A stretch of DNA of 25,540 nucleotides from Saccoglossus kowalevskii (GCF_000003605.2 NW_003109091.1:35627-61166), one strand, 5' to 3'; shown: positions 11,719-20,809, counted from the stretch's first letter. Made by a program: numbers and translations. Notes: a model not told the origin generated them from the letters alone.

Positions 11719-12228
11719 GTACGCGCCTAGAATTTTCAGAATTTTGCAAAAAGTACAAAATGAGGTCATCTAGTTTCAACATGTTATACAATGTTCTTAT
11801 CTGTTTGTGACATGTCTATGTGATTTATTTTAGGAGTAATCTAGTAACTATTAAATGAGAAATGCATCAAACACGATATTAAACACAACTATAGAACACA
11901 TAGTGATAGTTTCAATCTTAAAGTTAGGAAAAGAAAACAAGTGTTCTCTAAAGCTTCATTTTTCGCCAGTTCACTCATAAAACGGAGGAAATGTTTTTGT
12001 ATATACCGGTACATTCAATCTATGAGGTGCAAATTCCTAGTAAAACTGTTTCTATATATTTATGAACATTGATTGAGACTGACTGAAAGTTATGAACTGT
12101 AATTGTAACTGTAAATAAAACTTCAGTTTGCAACTTTGTTAATTTGATTTTTCCATTATTAATACATATTTGCATATTTCATGGAACAAATTAGAGGATT
12201 GCTGACTTTCTGTGAGAAGAACACTCAC

Positions 12229-12266
12229 TCCTCCTGTTCAGCATTCTCAGATTTTGAAAAGATAAA
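12229..12266 (-). CDS. Candidate 38-base internal exon, acidic peptide
   Basis: On the minus strand a strong pyrimidine tract and acceptor (TTTGCTTTTCTTTTGAAG) precede the exon, and the donor GGA|GTGAGT follows it. One frame reads FIFSKSENAEQEE with no stop, an acidic composition unlike the phenylalanine/isoleucine-rich noise of the surrounding DNA. An out-of-frame ATG (MLNRR) is also present. The exon lies between the proposed promoter at 14.9 kb and the SANT-like exon, so it could belong to that minus-strand gene. The evidence is only splice consensus and a short open frame. Confidence 0.25.
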
Positions 12267-12721
12267 CTTCAAAAGAAAAGCAAAGTATAGATCAATTGTT
12301 AGTTTTGCCTAACTTCACACAAGAGAAAAAGCAGTACCGGTAGCAGCAGTATACACAATTGGACGATTCACTCTAATTTCTGGGGATTCCCTCACTATTA
12401 TTTGGTGTGTGCACAATTTTCATGTATCTTTTATCTGTGATTATATTTTATCTGTGTAGTGATTCTAAAGAGTCACCACTTTAACAGTATGTTCAGCTCT
12501 ATTTCACCCATAACAAATGTGCTTGCCATTAAATTTGCAAATTGGGACTGATGTCACAGAAATTCACCAGACCATTCCTAAAATACCAAATACGTTTGCA
12601 AAATATATTTTTCAACAAAGCTGGCAATAACACACATACATCTTTTCAATACAATGACATGAACAATTGCCTTTATGTATACAGCCTACAGGGGAATGAG
12701 ATCACATGCAAAACATACCAC

Positions 12722-12732
12722 AGAGGGCGCTA
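12722..12732 (+). promoter_or_regulatory. AGAGGGCGCTA element (copy 3)
   Basis: This is an exact third copy, followed by TAGATAGA. It shares AGAGGGCGCTATA with copy 1. It could be CTCF-like or part of a repeat end. Confidence 0.22.
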
Positions 12733-13153
12733 TAGATAGACAAATTCTGGTGACACAGCTTGCCTGGTACTAGTATACCATATTTACATTAGAAATACAT
12801 CTCCAATAGAAATTCAAATAAATTTTATTTATCACAATTGACCATTAATGTATATGATTAAATTTGACCATATTCAAACAACTGACATCTAAGCATATCT
12901 GCTTTAATATAGCAAATATAAAATACACTATAGGTTACCCTTTCGGTCACCACCATGTTTACTAGCCTGGTAACCAGACACATTGTGTGTGTTAGCCCCG
13001 CCCCCCCTCCACAAGCGTCTGGAGATAATGCTTAGATTTTGCTTATGGAAAATTACATGTAATTCATGTAATGTTCCTCAAATGTAACCAAATATTTGCA
13101 TATTCTTATGTATTTTTCTATAATTCCTTTGTTGGATCAAATATACATATTGA

Positions 13154-13353
13154 CCCATTAACTACCAGTCTTGATCATTTTTTTTTCAAATTGAAAAAAA
13201 TTATGCTGGTTCATAAATTGTGAATAAAAGTTGAGTTGGTTGTTAAAGTGTTAATTTACTTTTCTGTGAGTGTTGACATGTTTCTAAATCATGACAATTT
13301 CTTCAGAATAATTTATGGTTTGAAATTTGTTAACCATTGGTGGTGAAAGTTGC
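13154..13353. mobile_element. Second MITE-like element related to the 4790-5027 copy
   Basis: The left end CCCATTAACTACCAGTCTTG resembles the inner left end of the 4790 element (ACCTTTTCACCACCAGACTTTG). The right end TTGGTGGTGAAAG (from 13337) shares GGTGGTGAAA with that element's right end. The two ends are imperfect inverted repeats of each other. An alternative right boundary lies at AAAGGGTTAG (~13397-13406), whose complement CTAACCCTTTGCC resembles a piggyBac-type end. The boundaries are uncertain and the copy is decayed. Confidence 0.35.
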
Positions 13354-13492
13354 ATTATTTGTTGTAGCCAAATGTAGTTCACCCTTGGCAACCGGCAAAG
13401 GGTTAGACAAGTAATGGAGGAACTGTGTTGGAAACCGAGATGTCATGGTATTCAACATGAATCTGCATAAACACAAACTTTTACTAGCCTGA

Positions 13493-13643
13493 CGTGGTCT
13501 GTGAAAGTTACTGCATTTACACTAACAATCAACGTGGTCTGAGCAAGTTACTGTATCTTCATCGACCAACATGGTCTGAGCAAGTTACTGTATCTTCATC
13601 GACCAATGTGGTCTGTGCACCTTACTGCATCTTTGTCAACCGA
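13493..13643. repeat. Minisatellite, about four units of 37-40 bp
   Basis: Units begin at 13493, 13533, 13570 and 13607, each starting with (C/T)(G/A)TGGTCTG, followed by a GTTACTG- or CTTACTG-type segment and ending near ACCAA. The second and third units are nearly identical and the outer ones more diverged. A 37-base unit is not a multiple of three, so a repeated peptide is not expected. Confidence 0.85.
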
Positions 13644-13918
13644 TTCTTTTAGATGTAGCATGGAACTAGATTCCAAGTGAATCCATCTGCCAGAGCTCAC
13701 AAACTCAACATGCCAGCCAATACAAAAACAATTATTGAATAATATTGAAGAATAATCCAAATGTAGTGAAAAAATTAATATCATAGCTGAAATACATAAT
13801 TTACAGTAGGTTCAAGTCTATGATTTTCAGCAGTTAAGACCAAATAGAAATACCTATCCACTGGGTTTAATTTTAGTGAATTTGATGTTGTTGAAATATT
13901 CACTAGGTTTTTAAATCG

Positions 13919-14012
13919 TTATTTATTTATTCATTCATTCATTCATTCATTCATTCATTCATTCATTCATTTATTTATTTATTTATTTATTTATTTACTT
14001 ATTTACTTATTT
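13919..14012. repeat. (ATTC)n/(ATTT)n compound microsatellite
   Basis: About ten ATTC units are followed by a run of ATTT, with a few ATTTACTT interruptions toward 14012. It is directly followed by a retroelement-like 3' tail ending in the same ATTC unit. Confidence 0.95.
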
Positions 14013-14088
14013 ATATGTATTTACTACCTGTGCAATTTCTACCTTTACCTTTGTTTTTTGGTGAAATAAATTTCATTCATTCATTCAA
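14013..14088 (+). mobile_element. Retroelement 3' end with ATTC tail (tentative)
   Basis: The segment ends GGTGAAATAAATTTC and then three ATTC repeats, the form of 3' ends of non-LTR elements or SINEs that finish in a short tandem repeat. The body upstream is too short to name a family. The ATTC/ATTT microsatellite just before it may have grown from an earlier tail. Confidence 0.35.
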
Positions 14089-14377
14089 ATCACTCATTAA
14101 TGAAGGAAACAAGAACTTAACATTCTATTGTTATTGATATTCATTTAGTGCATTTAACTATGAGCAAAATAAACAATTTGGGGGTGGATCGACGGTTCGT
14201 GGTGGGAGTACAATGTATAATGGAATCTCTTTCCCGAAAACCTACTAAAATAAATGCAAAATAGATACTTAGCTCCAACAAACAGGCATGTGCCTGACTG
14301 GTTGCTGGAAATCATGCAACTACTGGAACGTACACACACGACATTACTGACTATCACATCTCAAACAGTAACGCTCT

Positions 14378-14384
14378 TATATAG
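14378..14384 (+). promoter_or_regulatory. TATA box upstream of the 14431 ORF
   Basis: TATATAG lies 47 bases before the ATG at 14431, which would put the start site near 14408 and leave a 5' leader of about 25 bases. The spacing is plausible for a compact promoter but the motif is common in AT-rich DNA. Confidence 0.25.
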
Positions 14385-14430
14385 ATAGAGGTGTGAAAAG
14401 CATCATAAATCAAAGGAGGCAACTTCAGAC

Positions 14431-14718
14431 ATGTCTTCGGACGAACTAAAACGATATGTCAACTTTGAAAATGAAAAGGGACCAGGCAGCGACCATCGAC
14501 AATTACAGGCACTCATCAAAAAAATGACCTTTTTCTCGCGTTACGGTCTACATACATTACATCGCACTGGCTGGAAAGCCACGTATTTGACCCTTTTACT
14601 AATAGCAAGGACCCGAAAAGTAAATACACAAAAGACAAAAACATGCCCTGTAGCAGCATGCACCGTTTGCACGCATGTCGGACGTAAACAAAGCAGTACT
14701 GTCAAATCTGGTCACTGA
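14431..14718 (+). CDS. Small unrecognised ORF, 95 codons, TATA-led
   Basis: ATG at 14431 follows an in-frame TAG at about 14383, so the start is well defined. The N-terminal part (MSSDELKRYVNFENEKGPG) is hydrophilic and charged and looks more protein-like than most frames here. The rest is basic, with a short hydrophobic patch (YLTLLLIA, residues ~53-60) and several cysteines near the C-terminus. GTAAAT after ACCCGAAAA (~14620) could be a donor ending a 63-codon exon. CpG is normal over the ORF. It lies inside the proposed first intron of the minus-strand gene starting near 14.9 kb. No family was recognised and chance is not excluded. Confidence 0.22.
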   Translation: MSSDELKRYVNFENEKGPGSDHRQLQALIKKMTFFSRYGLHTLHRTGWKATYLTLLLIARTRKVNTQKTKTCPVAACTVCTHVGRKQSSTVKSGH

Positions 14719-14838
14719 AAATACGGTTTAATTAAATTAAATAAATGTATATTTTAGTTGTTGTGGTTGTCGTTACTGTACAGTATGTAGCATCTAAAAC
14801 AGTGATAATATTTATTTACTAAATTCCATGAAACTTAC

Positions 14839-14900
14839 CTTTTCCAACTCGGCTGACTACAGCTGTCACAGAAGTTCAAACATGGCGCCCTCAGTAGTAG
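14839..14900 (-). other. Noncoding first exon with strong splice donor (minus)
   Basis: On the minus strand GAAAAG|GTAAGT is a near-ideal donor with the last exon base at 14839. The proposed exon contains only a five-codon upstream frame (MFELL then stop), so it would be 5' UTR. It lies immediately downstream of the NRF1 motif and at the right edge of the CpG-poor domain, as expected for the start of the transcription unit that fills that domain. The exact start site is not defined. Confidence 0.42.
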
Positions 14901-14911
14901 CGCGCATGCGC
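14878..14911 (-). promoter_or_regulatory. NRF1 palindrome plus YY1-like motif: TATA-less promoter
   Basis: GCGCATGCGC at 14902-14911 is a perfect NRF1 consensus palindrome. AAACATGGCGCCC at 14878-14890 is YY1-like and includes GGGCGCC on the other strand. Both are hallmarks of housekeeping-type CpG promoters and stand out in AT-rich DNA. Together with the adjacent minus-strand donor at 14839 they mark a likely start site directing transcription leftward. Bidirectional activity is possible. Confidence 0.5.
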
Positions 14912-15071
14912 AATGTCAAACTAACAAACTATGATCTGTGTGTCACTTTTTGATCGTTTGAAAAAAAATCACAAATGTAACCAGAAAGCTGAAAACGAAC
15001 TAGTTTTCCTACAGCCATGCTGTCAGAAAAACATTTTCAAATAAGATAACTTAATTTGGTAATGGCTGGCA

Positions 15072-15172
15072 ATTTTTTTCGTCCTGTATCTTCTGGAAAG
15101 TTACGGTACTCAGGCTTGGAGTCTCTATTTACAACAACCAAGACTGCCAGTGGTCTAACCATCTGAGCCATA
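15072..15172 (-). mobile_element. tRNA-derived SINE head (decayed)
   Basis: On the minus strand TGGCTCAGATGG (15170-15159) is a perfect pol III A box, continued as TTAGACCACTGGCAG as in a tRNA D-arm and anticodon arm. About 34 bases on, GAGACTCC (15125-15118) matches only the end of the B box consensus GGTTCGANTCC. A run of seven A (complement of 15073-15079) may be the tail. The flanks do not pair as an acceptor stem, so this is a SINE or tRNA relic rather than a tRNA gene. Confidence 0.45.
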
Positions 15173-15259
15173 TTAATTCCGTTGAAAAAAAACTATTTTT
15201 GCTATCATTATTATTACCACATATTAATTATTGTTCTAATTGTTGAGTTTTACAACAGA

Positions 15260-15717
15260 ACACAATATCAATACATTAGAGCGTTAACAGAACTTGAACT
15301 CGGTCTTCGAATTGTACCACTTCCTGTTAAGTTAATTCTTCGTTTAAATCGTTCAGTCCATATTTACAAGGCAACCCAGAATATATTAGTAGCATGTTCC
15401 ATCGCTATATTCCGTCTAGGGTGTTACGTCCAACCAATCAGAACCTATTACAAGTAACTAGAGTCAGAACTATGCTTTGCTATGCTATGTATTCTATATG
15501 GGTTGAGGGTGTTGAAGAGTTAATTATTTACCAAAACTTGTCAGAGATTCAGTCATTGTCTATTTTTAAAAGTTCGGGCAAGAAAGATTGTTGTAACAAT
15601 TTTATCAAGAAACATAATCATTTATTTGTTTTGTTCTTCTAATGTAATGTGATAATTTTTCTTAAACTCGACCTTCATGAAAAGTTCAAATAAAGATTAA
15701 ATAAAATAAAATAAAAT
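15260..15717 (+). mobile_element. Degraded LINE 3' end: reverse-transcriptase C-terminus
   Basis: In one frame LPVKLILRLN and VHIYKATQN (from ~15320) match the usual LHWLPV(K)..I.FK....YKALNG region downstream of the RT domain in CR1/L2/Jockey-type non-LTR elements. After a frame change, PSRVLRPTNQNLLQVTRVRT (from ~15412) and SIW...QSLSIFKS match the terminal PSR.LRS..Q.LL.VPR.RT...LWN.LP...SL..FK block. The typical LWNSLP is eroded. The element ends in AAATAAAGATT and an AAATA-type repeat (~15688-15717). It is a 5'-truncated, frameshifted, dead copy. Confidence 0.65.
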
Positions 15718-16021
15718 TATACAAAATAAGTACAATTGTAACAAAGACATTCTTTTCTGTTGTCTTTGATTGTAATTGCTAGTATGTCGTGTCCTTCTAT
15801 CAAATAGCGAAGTTTTTATAGTAGATTCGTTAATTTGTATAACATTGGTTTATTCATTTTTCGTTTGTGTTTGTTTTGTTTATACAAATATCACACTTTC
15901 AGCGTCAATAGGAAATTTCGCGATTTGAAAAACTGAAAGCAAATAAATTATGAATTGTATGTAATATAAATAGAACAAACTTCATGAAACAATAATAAGT
16001 GGATACATATATTAGATTAGT

Positions 16022-16086
16022 TTCTTGACCATGGACAATGTGATACAAAGTTTTGTGTCAAATAAATTATCTATCTATATTTAAAA
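16022..16086 (+). mobile_element. Retroelement 3' tail with ATCT repeat (tentative)
   Basis: The sequence ends GTGTCAAATAAATT followed by a short ATCT repeat (~16068-16078), the same layout as the LINE end at 15688 (TTCAAATAAAG) and the tail at 14063 (TGAAATAAATTTC). I saw no protein match upstream in 15720-16020. Confidence 0.3.
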
Positions 16087-16239
16087 AATAAGTAAAACAA
16101 ATAAAAATAACAAACAACTAAAATTTCAATTCGACTGGAGTGAATGATAAGTCAGTATGGTAATAAAAACCTGTGTAATAACCCATTTATAAAAGATAAA
16201 CGTTTCTCGTGATACGGTACACGCTGTGATCAAAATGCA

Positions 16240-16250
16240 TAGCGCCACCT
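16240..16250 (-). promoter_or_regulatory. AGGTGGCGCTA element, CTCF-core-like, opposite strand
   Basis: On the minus strand AGGTGGCGCTA matches AGRKGGCRS and the 11-mer at 3725, 10578 and 12722 with two substitutions. Its orientation is opposite to those three copies. Confidence 0.22.
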
Positions 16251-16395
16251 ATGGTCATACATATATGTATTTTGTTTTTATTCATTATTAACACCGCTAA
16301 ATCTGTTATTACATTTATTAATATGGAAAGTTATTTCACCTTAGTCCTGTTACCAAAAAACAATATTGCACATTAGTAACACTATTCTGGCAGCA

Positions 16396-16424
16396 ATGGG
16401 CGGAGGTAGTCGCCTGCATTTTGG
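16396..16424 (+). CDS. Possible first coding exon, MGGGSRLHFG, then donor
   Basis: ATG at 16396 (GCAATGG, G at -3 and +4) encodes MGGGSRLHFG and meets a donor-like TTTTGG|GTGAGA with GT at 16425. Without splicing the frame stops at once (GGG TGA). The short local GC-rich context stands out. The glycine at position 2 would be compatible with N-myristoylation, although the consensus serine at position 6 is at 5 here. Weak, because it rests on one donor and ten codons. Confidence 0.15.
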
Positions 16425-17389
16425 GTGAGACCGCTCTGCATCAAGTTATAAACTTGAACCCAAAATAATCGATGATGAGAAGTTCATTGGCTCAAAATGG
16501 TCAACAATTTTAAAAACGGGGGTCAAAAAGAGCAGCTCGACTGTGACAGTTATTGCCAAAATAGCGATATGATGACTTAATTATGTATGCCCAACACCAA
16601 TCCAGTGATCGCCTTCAGATTCAGTAGTTGACAAAGAGAACTAGGGGTATTAAGTGTTATAAATATGGCGTCCAACCGGAGAGAATAACTGTCGGTCCCA
16701 GGGAATCATGTAAAAGAACACACCATCACAGTCATTTTATAAACTATGCACATACGAGGACACCATTCTTATCGCTGATGAGTTACAGTGAGTAAGTTCA
16801 CTTATGAACACCTAGGCCGAATAAATAACAAAATACAGTATATGCCACACAGATTGTAAATATGTGGTGTGAGTAGAGAATCTGTTCGATGCCACCTTAT
16901 GATATCGATTCAGAGATAACAGAGCGTGAACTTCATCAGTAGCAGTTTCATGACATTATGTCAGATAATAGAATGTGTAGAATGAGTAAAATATGTCACT
17001 ATGATGTTCATAGATACGATTTATTTTACCTATACTCAGAATTTATAGCTGCTATAAAAACACGCACATCAATCATGATATTGCCAACCCATGAATGCGC
17101 CCACTATGTGCTTATGCTATTGTGCTCGTCAGTTTTTGAAATAAATGCACATATGGAAAAAGTGAGACCACTAAATATTTAAACATCACCACATTGCTAG
17201 TAATGGGATTAGTCACTATATGTTGTTATCATACGTGTTTTGGAATAAACTATAATTACAAAAAATGAACATCACAGTGCCAATACTTAATCTGTTTTAA
17301 TGTACTAAACACTAATTTGTTAGAAATCATTAATTACTTAAAATGTGACACTCAGTTCTGGAAGAACGAAATTGATAAATAATACTTAC

Positions 17390-17506
17390 CTAATACAATC
17401 TATTTGACGGACAATGCAGTCGTATATGTTATTATTGCTATACTTGCAAATTTCGTTGAAAGCACTTCCTGTTGTGGAACAAATGGATAATCCAAGATTT
17501 TGTAAA
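17390..17506 (-). CDS. Candidate 117-base internal exon, cysteine-containing, unrecognised
   Basis: On the minus strand a pyrimidine-rich acceptor (TTATTTGTTTTTTGAG) and a strong donor (ATTAG|GTAAGTATT) bound a segment of exactly 117 bases with one frame open throughout. It starts after two bases of a codon and ends after two bases of a codon, a symmetric exon. The peptide is LQNLGLSICSTTGSAFNEIC then KYSNNNIYDCIVRQIDCI, with four cysteines and an extracellular look. No family was recognised. A 39-codon open run has a chance of very roughly 10% here, so the splice sites carry most of the weight. It is isolated in CpG-normal DNA with no partner exon found nearby. Confidence 0.27.
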
Positions 17507-17509
17507 CTC

Positions 17510-19320
17510 AAAAAACAAATAACGGTCCAATGCCCTTAGCGTATTTTGCCTGTTCAAAAAAGTTGGTCTCGTTTTTGTTGTGAAGTCCCCTGGGCAATAC
17601 AATTTTTGAAAAGTCGTTGTTTACAGACACTATGTGCTTTGTGAGCAACTGTACAACGTTTTAGCGAGTAGCTGGCTCCTAACAAGAGTTACCACCCTTA
17701 TTTTTATGCGAAAGAATCCTAAGATAATAGTCTGGTGTGAAAATACGCGGTTGAAACATGTTGCTACGTGTATCAGACACTAAACGCGGCAGATCAAACA
17801 TGCGTTGTCGCATACTCCATGACAGCATTTCAACGAAATTCGGGCCAAATGAAACAAATATCGCTCCCCAGTCTGAGTAAATATCTGCAATATGTGTATA
17901 ATGTAGTAGTATTTGATTTCCCCGCTAGAGATGTTAGTACCATCCACACAAAGACTAACACAACATTGAGACATTATCATGTACACGAACGACTCGACGA
18001 ATGTTATTTATTTACACTGAGTCTGTTAATTTCTACTAAAACCTCTCGCCATTCGAAAATGTCTTGTTGTATGTGTGTCAATGTAAAACGAGTCACTTTC
18101 ATAATCGATGTAACATTTTCTGTACTATGAGCTCGATAATCGCAAAGAAAAACGTACATTTGTTTCATTTATTTCGCCACCTATATAATTAGTATAAAAA
18201 TGTATAGTATGTCAACGAAATAGTTTCTAACACCGCCGCGGGAAGGGTATAGAGCGACAAAGATGTACCCTACCATACGATGCAGATAAACTTCCTTTAC
18301 AAGTTGGAGATACGAAAATACTAGGGGTTCTGATTTGTATTTCTTTTTTTTTTTTGCATTTAAAAAATAATCTTTTGAAACGACTGACATATATAACACT
18401 CATAGCCGCGTCAAAACCATTGGAGCGAGATCACAACACAGTGTACTACGGAGCTGGTCATTCCGACGAGTTAGGCGATGGTAACTATATGTGCTGTTAC
18501 TAGCGAATATAACACCATGTATCGAGATTTCTTTGTGTTTCCCAACAACGAAATAAAGCACCATTTATACTCTAAATGAAACCAGTTGTTTGATTGAATT
18601 CAAAATTGTTCAAATGCGTGACTATATTTTCCATTGAACTTTCCGGTTCGACAATCGTGGCGGTGAAAAGTAATCGTTATAGGGGGTAACAGTCTGTCTT
18701 GTCAGTTTGAAACAAACACACCCAACTTGATAAGGTATAATCGATATATCATGATGTTTACCTAAGAGAAGTGGGTCACGATATGCCAAGCATAATTAGA
18801 GGTCATTAGTACTTGAAATCAAACATAATCAATAACAGTATAAGTCATCATGTATTATACACGTCCTGGCACGGTGGAAACTTGAATCTCATTCATGTTC
18901 AAGATTGACGAATACTTCGTTCTAGAGTGTCAAAACTCACTCATTTGGTTTTGATAATACTTACATACTATCTAGCTTATATTTTCTACCTGTTTTCCAT
19001 GTTTTTTGGTTTATTTATGAGATCGCGAATCTCTCTTGTCAGTTTCATTGTGAGATGAAACCGAACAACAGTAAATGGACATTTGATATACTCAGTGGGA
19101 AACTTGAGTCCTGTGGATACCGTTACAAGATTAGCCATTATCTAATACACTGATTTTTAACGAAAGTCAGTATACTTTTTAAAAGTATCAGCTGTGATTT
19201 AGGGTGAAACTTAATTAAAGTCGTTATATTTGCCACACGCTTGGTGCTCTATGGTATCTTTACAAAGAAAAGCCCTTGGCCATCATTGTACAACCAGCTA
19301 TGCACAGTAATGAACACTGG
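17510..19320. other. No gene seen
   Basis: The region is CpG-normal. A 120-codon frame (17768-18130, plus) has an antisense frame of 68 codons over it and no domain, and a frame of that length is expected by chance. A poly-T run lies at about 18340-18354. Minus GTAAGT-like sites at about 18959-18964 lack convincing exons. CGCCACCTATA near 18175 is a partial match to the 16240 element. Confidence 0.45.
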
Positions 19321-19327
19321 AAAAAAT

Positions 19328-19352
19328 AGCTGCATCGACCGGTCATGCAGCT
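19328..19352. repeat. 25-bp near-perfect palindrome
   Basis: The outer arms AGCTGCAT and ATGCAGCT are exact inverted copies, and the centre GACCGGTC is itself palindromic. A single extra C is the only break in the symmetry. A second small hairpin (AAAGTC-AACC-GACTTT, 19366-19381) follows 13 bases later. It could be a dimeric protein site, the hairpin of a small RNA, or a foldback element end. Confidence 0.7.
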
Positions 19353-19463
19353 TGATTTAATTTAAAAAGTCAACCGACTTTATAATTAACTGAATGCGAT
19401 ATAGCGGAACTGGGAAACAAAAGCAGTAATACTGATACGAGCCGCAGAACAAAGAAGTAGCCC

Positions 19464-19561
19464 AGACGTATTGACACTGTAGATCTGAGGTGTCAGACGT
19501 TTACCGAGGTACAAAGGATCGACCTAGACGTATTGCACTACAGATACCGAGGTGTCAGACG
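19464..19561. repeat. Two-copy direct repeat, ~36-bp units 62 bp apart
   Basis: The segments 19464-19499 and 19526-19561 both begin AGACGTATTG and end GAGGTGTCAGACG, with differences in the middle. The first copy also holds an internal inverted repeat TGACAC...GTGTCA. They look like remains of a tandem duplication. Confidence 0.75.
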
Positions 19562-20223
19562 CTCAAATCTTGTCTGAGATTTATTGAAATTAGTTGATGT
19601 GCGAGACATTTAAATAAAACACAATACTCTTTGTGTGCTTTTCATGCGTAAACTACCTTGAGAATCCTTTCATAGCGTTAATTGATCTGACCATGGTTAT
19701 CTAAGTTGAAACAATAAAACACTGGACGAACTGACACCCACTCTTCATGTACTGTCAAGACAGTGTGATATCAGGGTTCAAGGCTCAAGTAACTAATAGA
19801 CCGAGACTGGCCGTGAAGCATTATATTTGGTCAAACGCAAAATACAAATCCCGATTAGTTGGTTGTCGATAACCTGCTCAGAGATTTCGAATAATCTCAC
19901 ATACGGAGGAAGGACCCGAAGATCTTTTCCTGTGATTGTAAACGCGTTAATTTTATATTACAGCGAATGAAAATTCATGTCTAATTAGAATAACACTGTA
20001 CCACTGAATACAGTAATTTCATTAATACAGTAGCATTGCATCGCACATCACACTGTACACCATGGTATGGCGAAATGCGTATATAACGCGGTGCTATGTA
20101 CTCATCGTTATACTGTGGGCGTTCTCAAAAACACCCAGTGTGTCTTGGTAAGCTTTCTTGGCACTGGGAATAAAAACGCTCATACGTTTTCTACCAAACG
20201 TTCTTCGAGTGGGAACAGATGGG

Positions 20224-20235
20224 TAACACGTGTTA
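20224..20235. promoter_or_regulatory. Perfect palindrome TAACACGTGTTA with E-box
   Basis: A 12-base perfect palindrome centred on the E-box CACGTG, with wider GGGTAA...TTACCC symmetry (20221-20242). It lies inside an unrecognised 84-codon plus-strand frame (20067-20321). Confidence 0.45.
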
Positions 20236-20555
20236 TTTACCCAATAACAGAAAGAAGTCTGTCATTTACATCGTTCAGTCAAAATGAAAACTTATTTGTA
20301 TTCATTGTATGTTCCATGTGAACACATGCTTGCTTATGTACACCCGTTATATAAATCACTACAGTCCAGTCGTGTAACAGGCGAGTTTAAAAACGCATGG
20401 AGATATTTTTTTTAAATTTACTTTGAAAAAGTATACTTTAAATGTTAACTGGGGCTATTGTTGGCAGGTCTTCCCACGGACACACCGGGGTCAACTAGTT
20501 GAGATGATCCCTCCAGACAAAACGGCAGGACCTATACAAATCAGCATAATACAAG

Positions 20556-20591
20556 ACTCGGCTTTACAGAGATTTCTCTTTAAAACCGAGT
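20556..20591. repeat. Imperfect hairpin
   Basis: The outer arms ACTCGG (20556-20561) and CCGAGT (20586-20591) enclose TTT/AAA pairs and the inner inverted repeat AGAGA-TT-TCTCT. It is not a histone-type stem-loop and no T-run follows on either strand in a pattern I could assign. Confidence 0.5.
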
Positions 20592-20809
20592 ATTTTACTT
20601 GTTTTTTTTAACGTTTGTTGCTATATTATCAACACACATAAATGAAATGAACATGGACAAAATAATTTTGAAATTTTGAAAAAAAAGTGTTAGAAGTGTT
20701 TTTGTTAATTCACATCAGGTATGAGCTTGCAGTCCCCGTCTTTATATTTATGGTCGCTTGTATTGCTGAGAAAGATGGTAAATATAAATTAGCCCTATCG
20801 CGTAACGCC

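Noticed and set aside
16667-16690. ATGGCGTCC start with a YY1-like context
   Set aside because: The frame stops after seven codons and no donor lies before the stop. A chance ATGGCG is likely.
17768-18130. 120-codon plus-strand frame
   Set aside because: It starts at GTG, has no motif or splice support, and carries a 68-codon antisense frame. The length is within chance expectation.
20067-20321. 84-codon frame starting MAKCVYNAVL with GTAAGC inside
   Set aside because: The ATG is real and there is a weak internal donor, but no family, promoter motif or partner exon. Not enough to call a gene.
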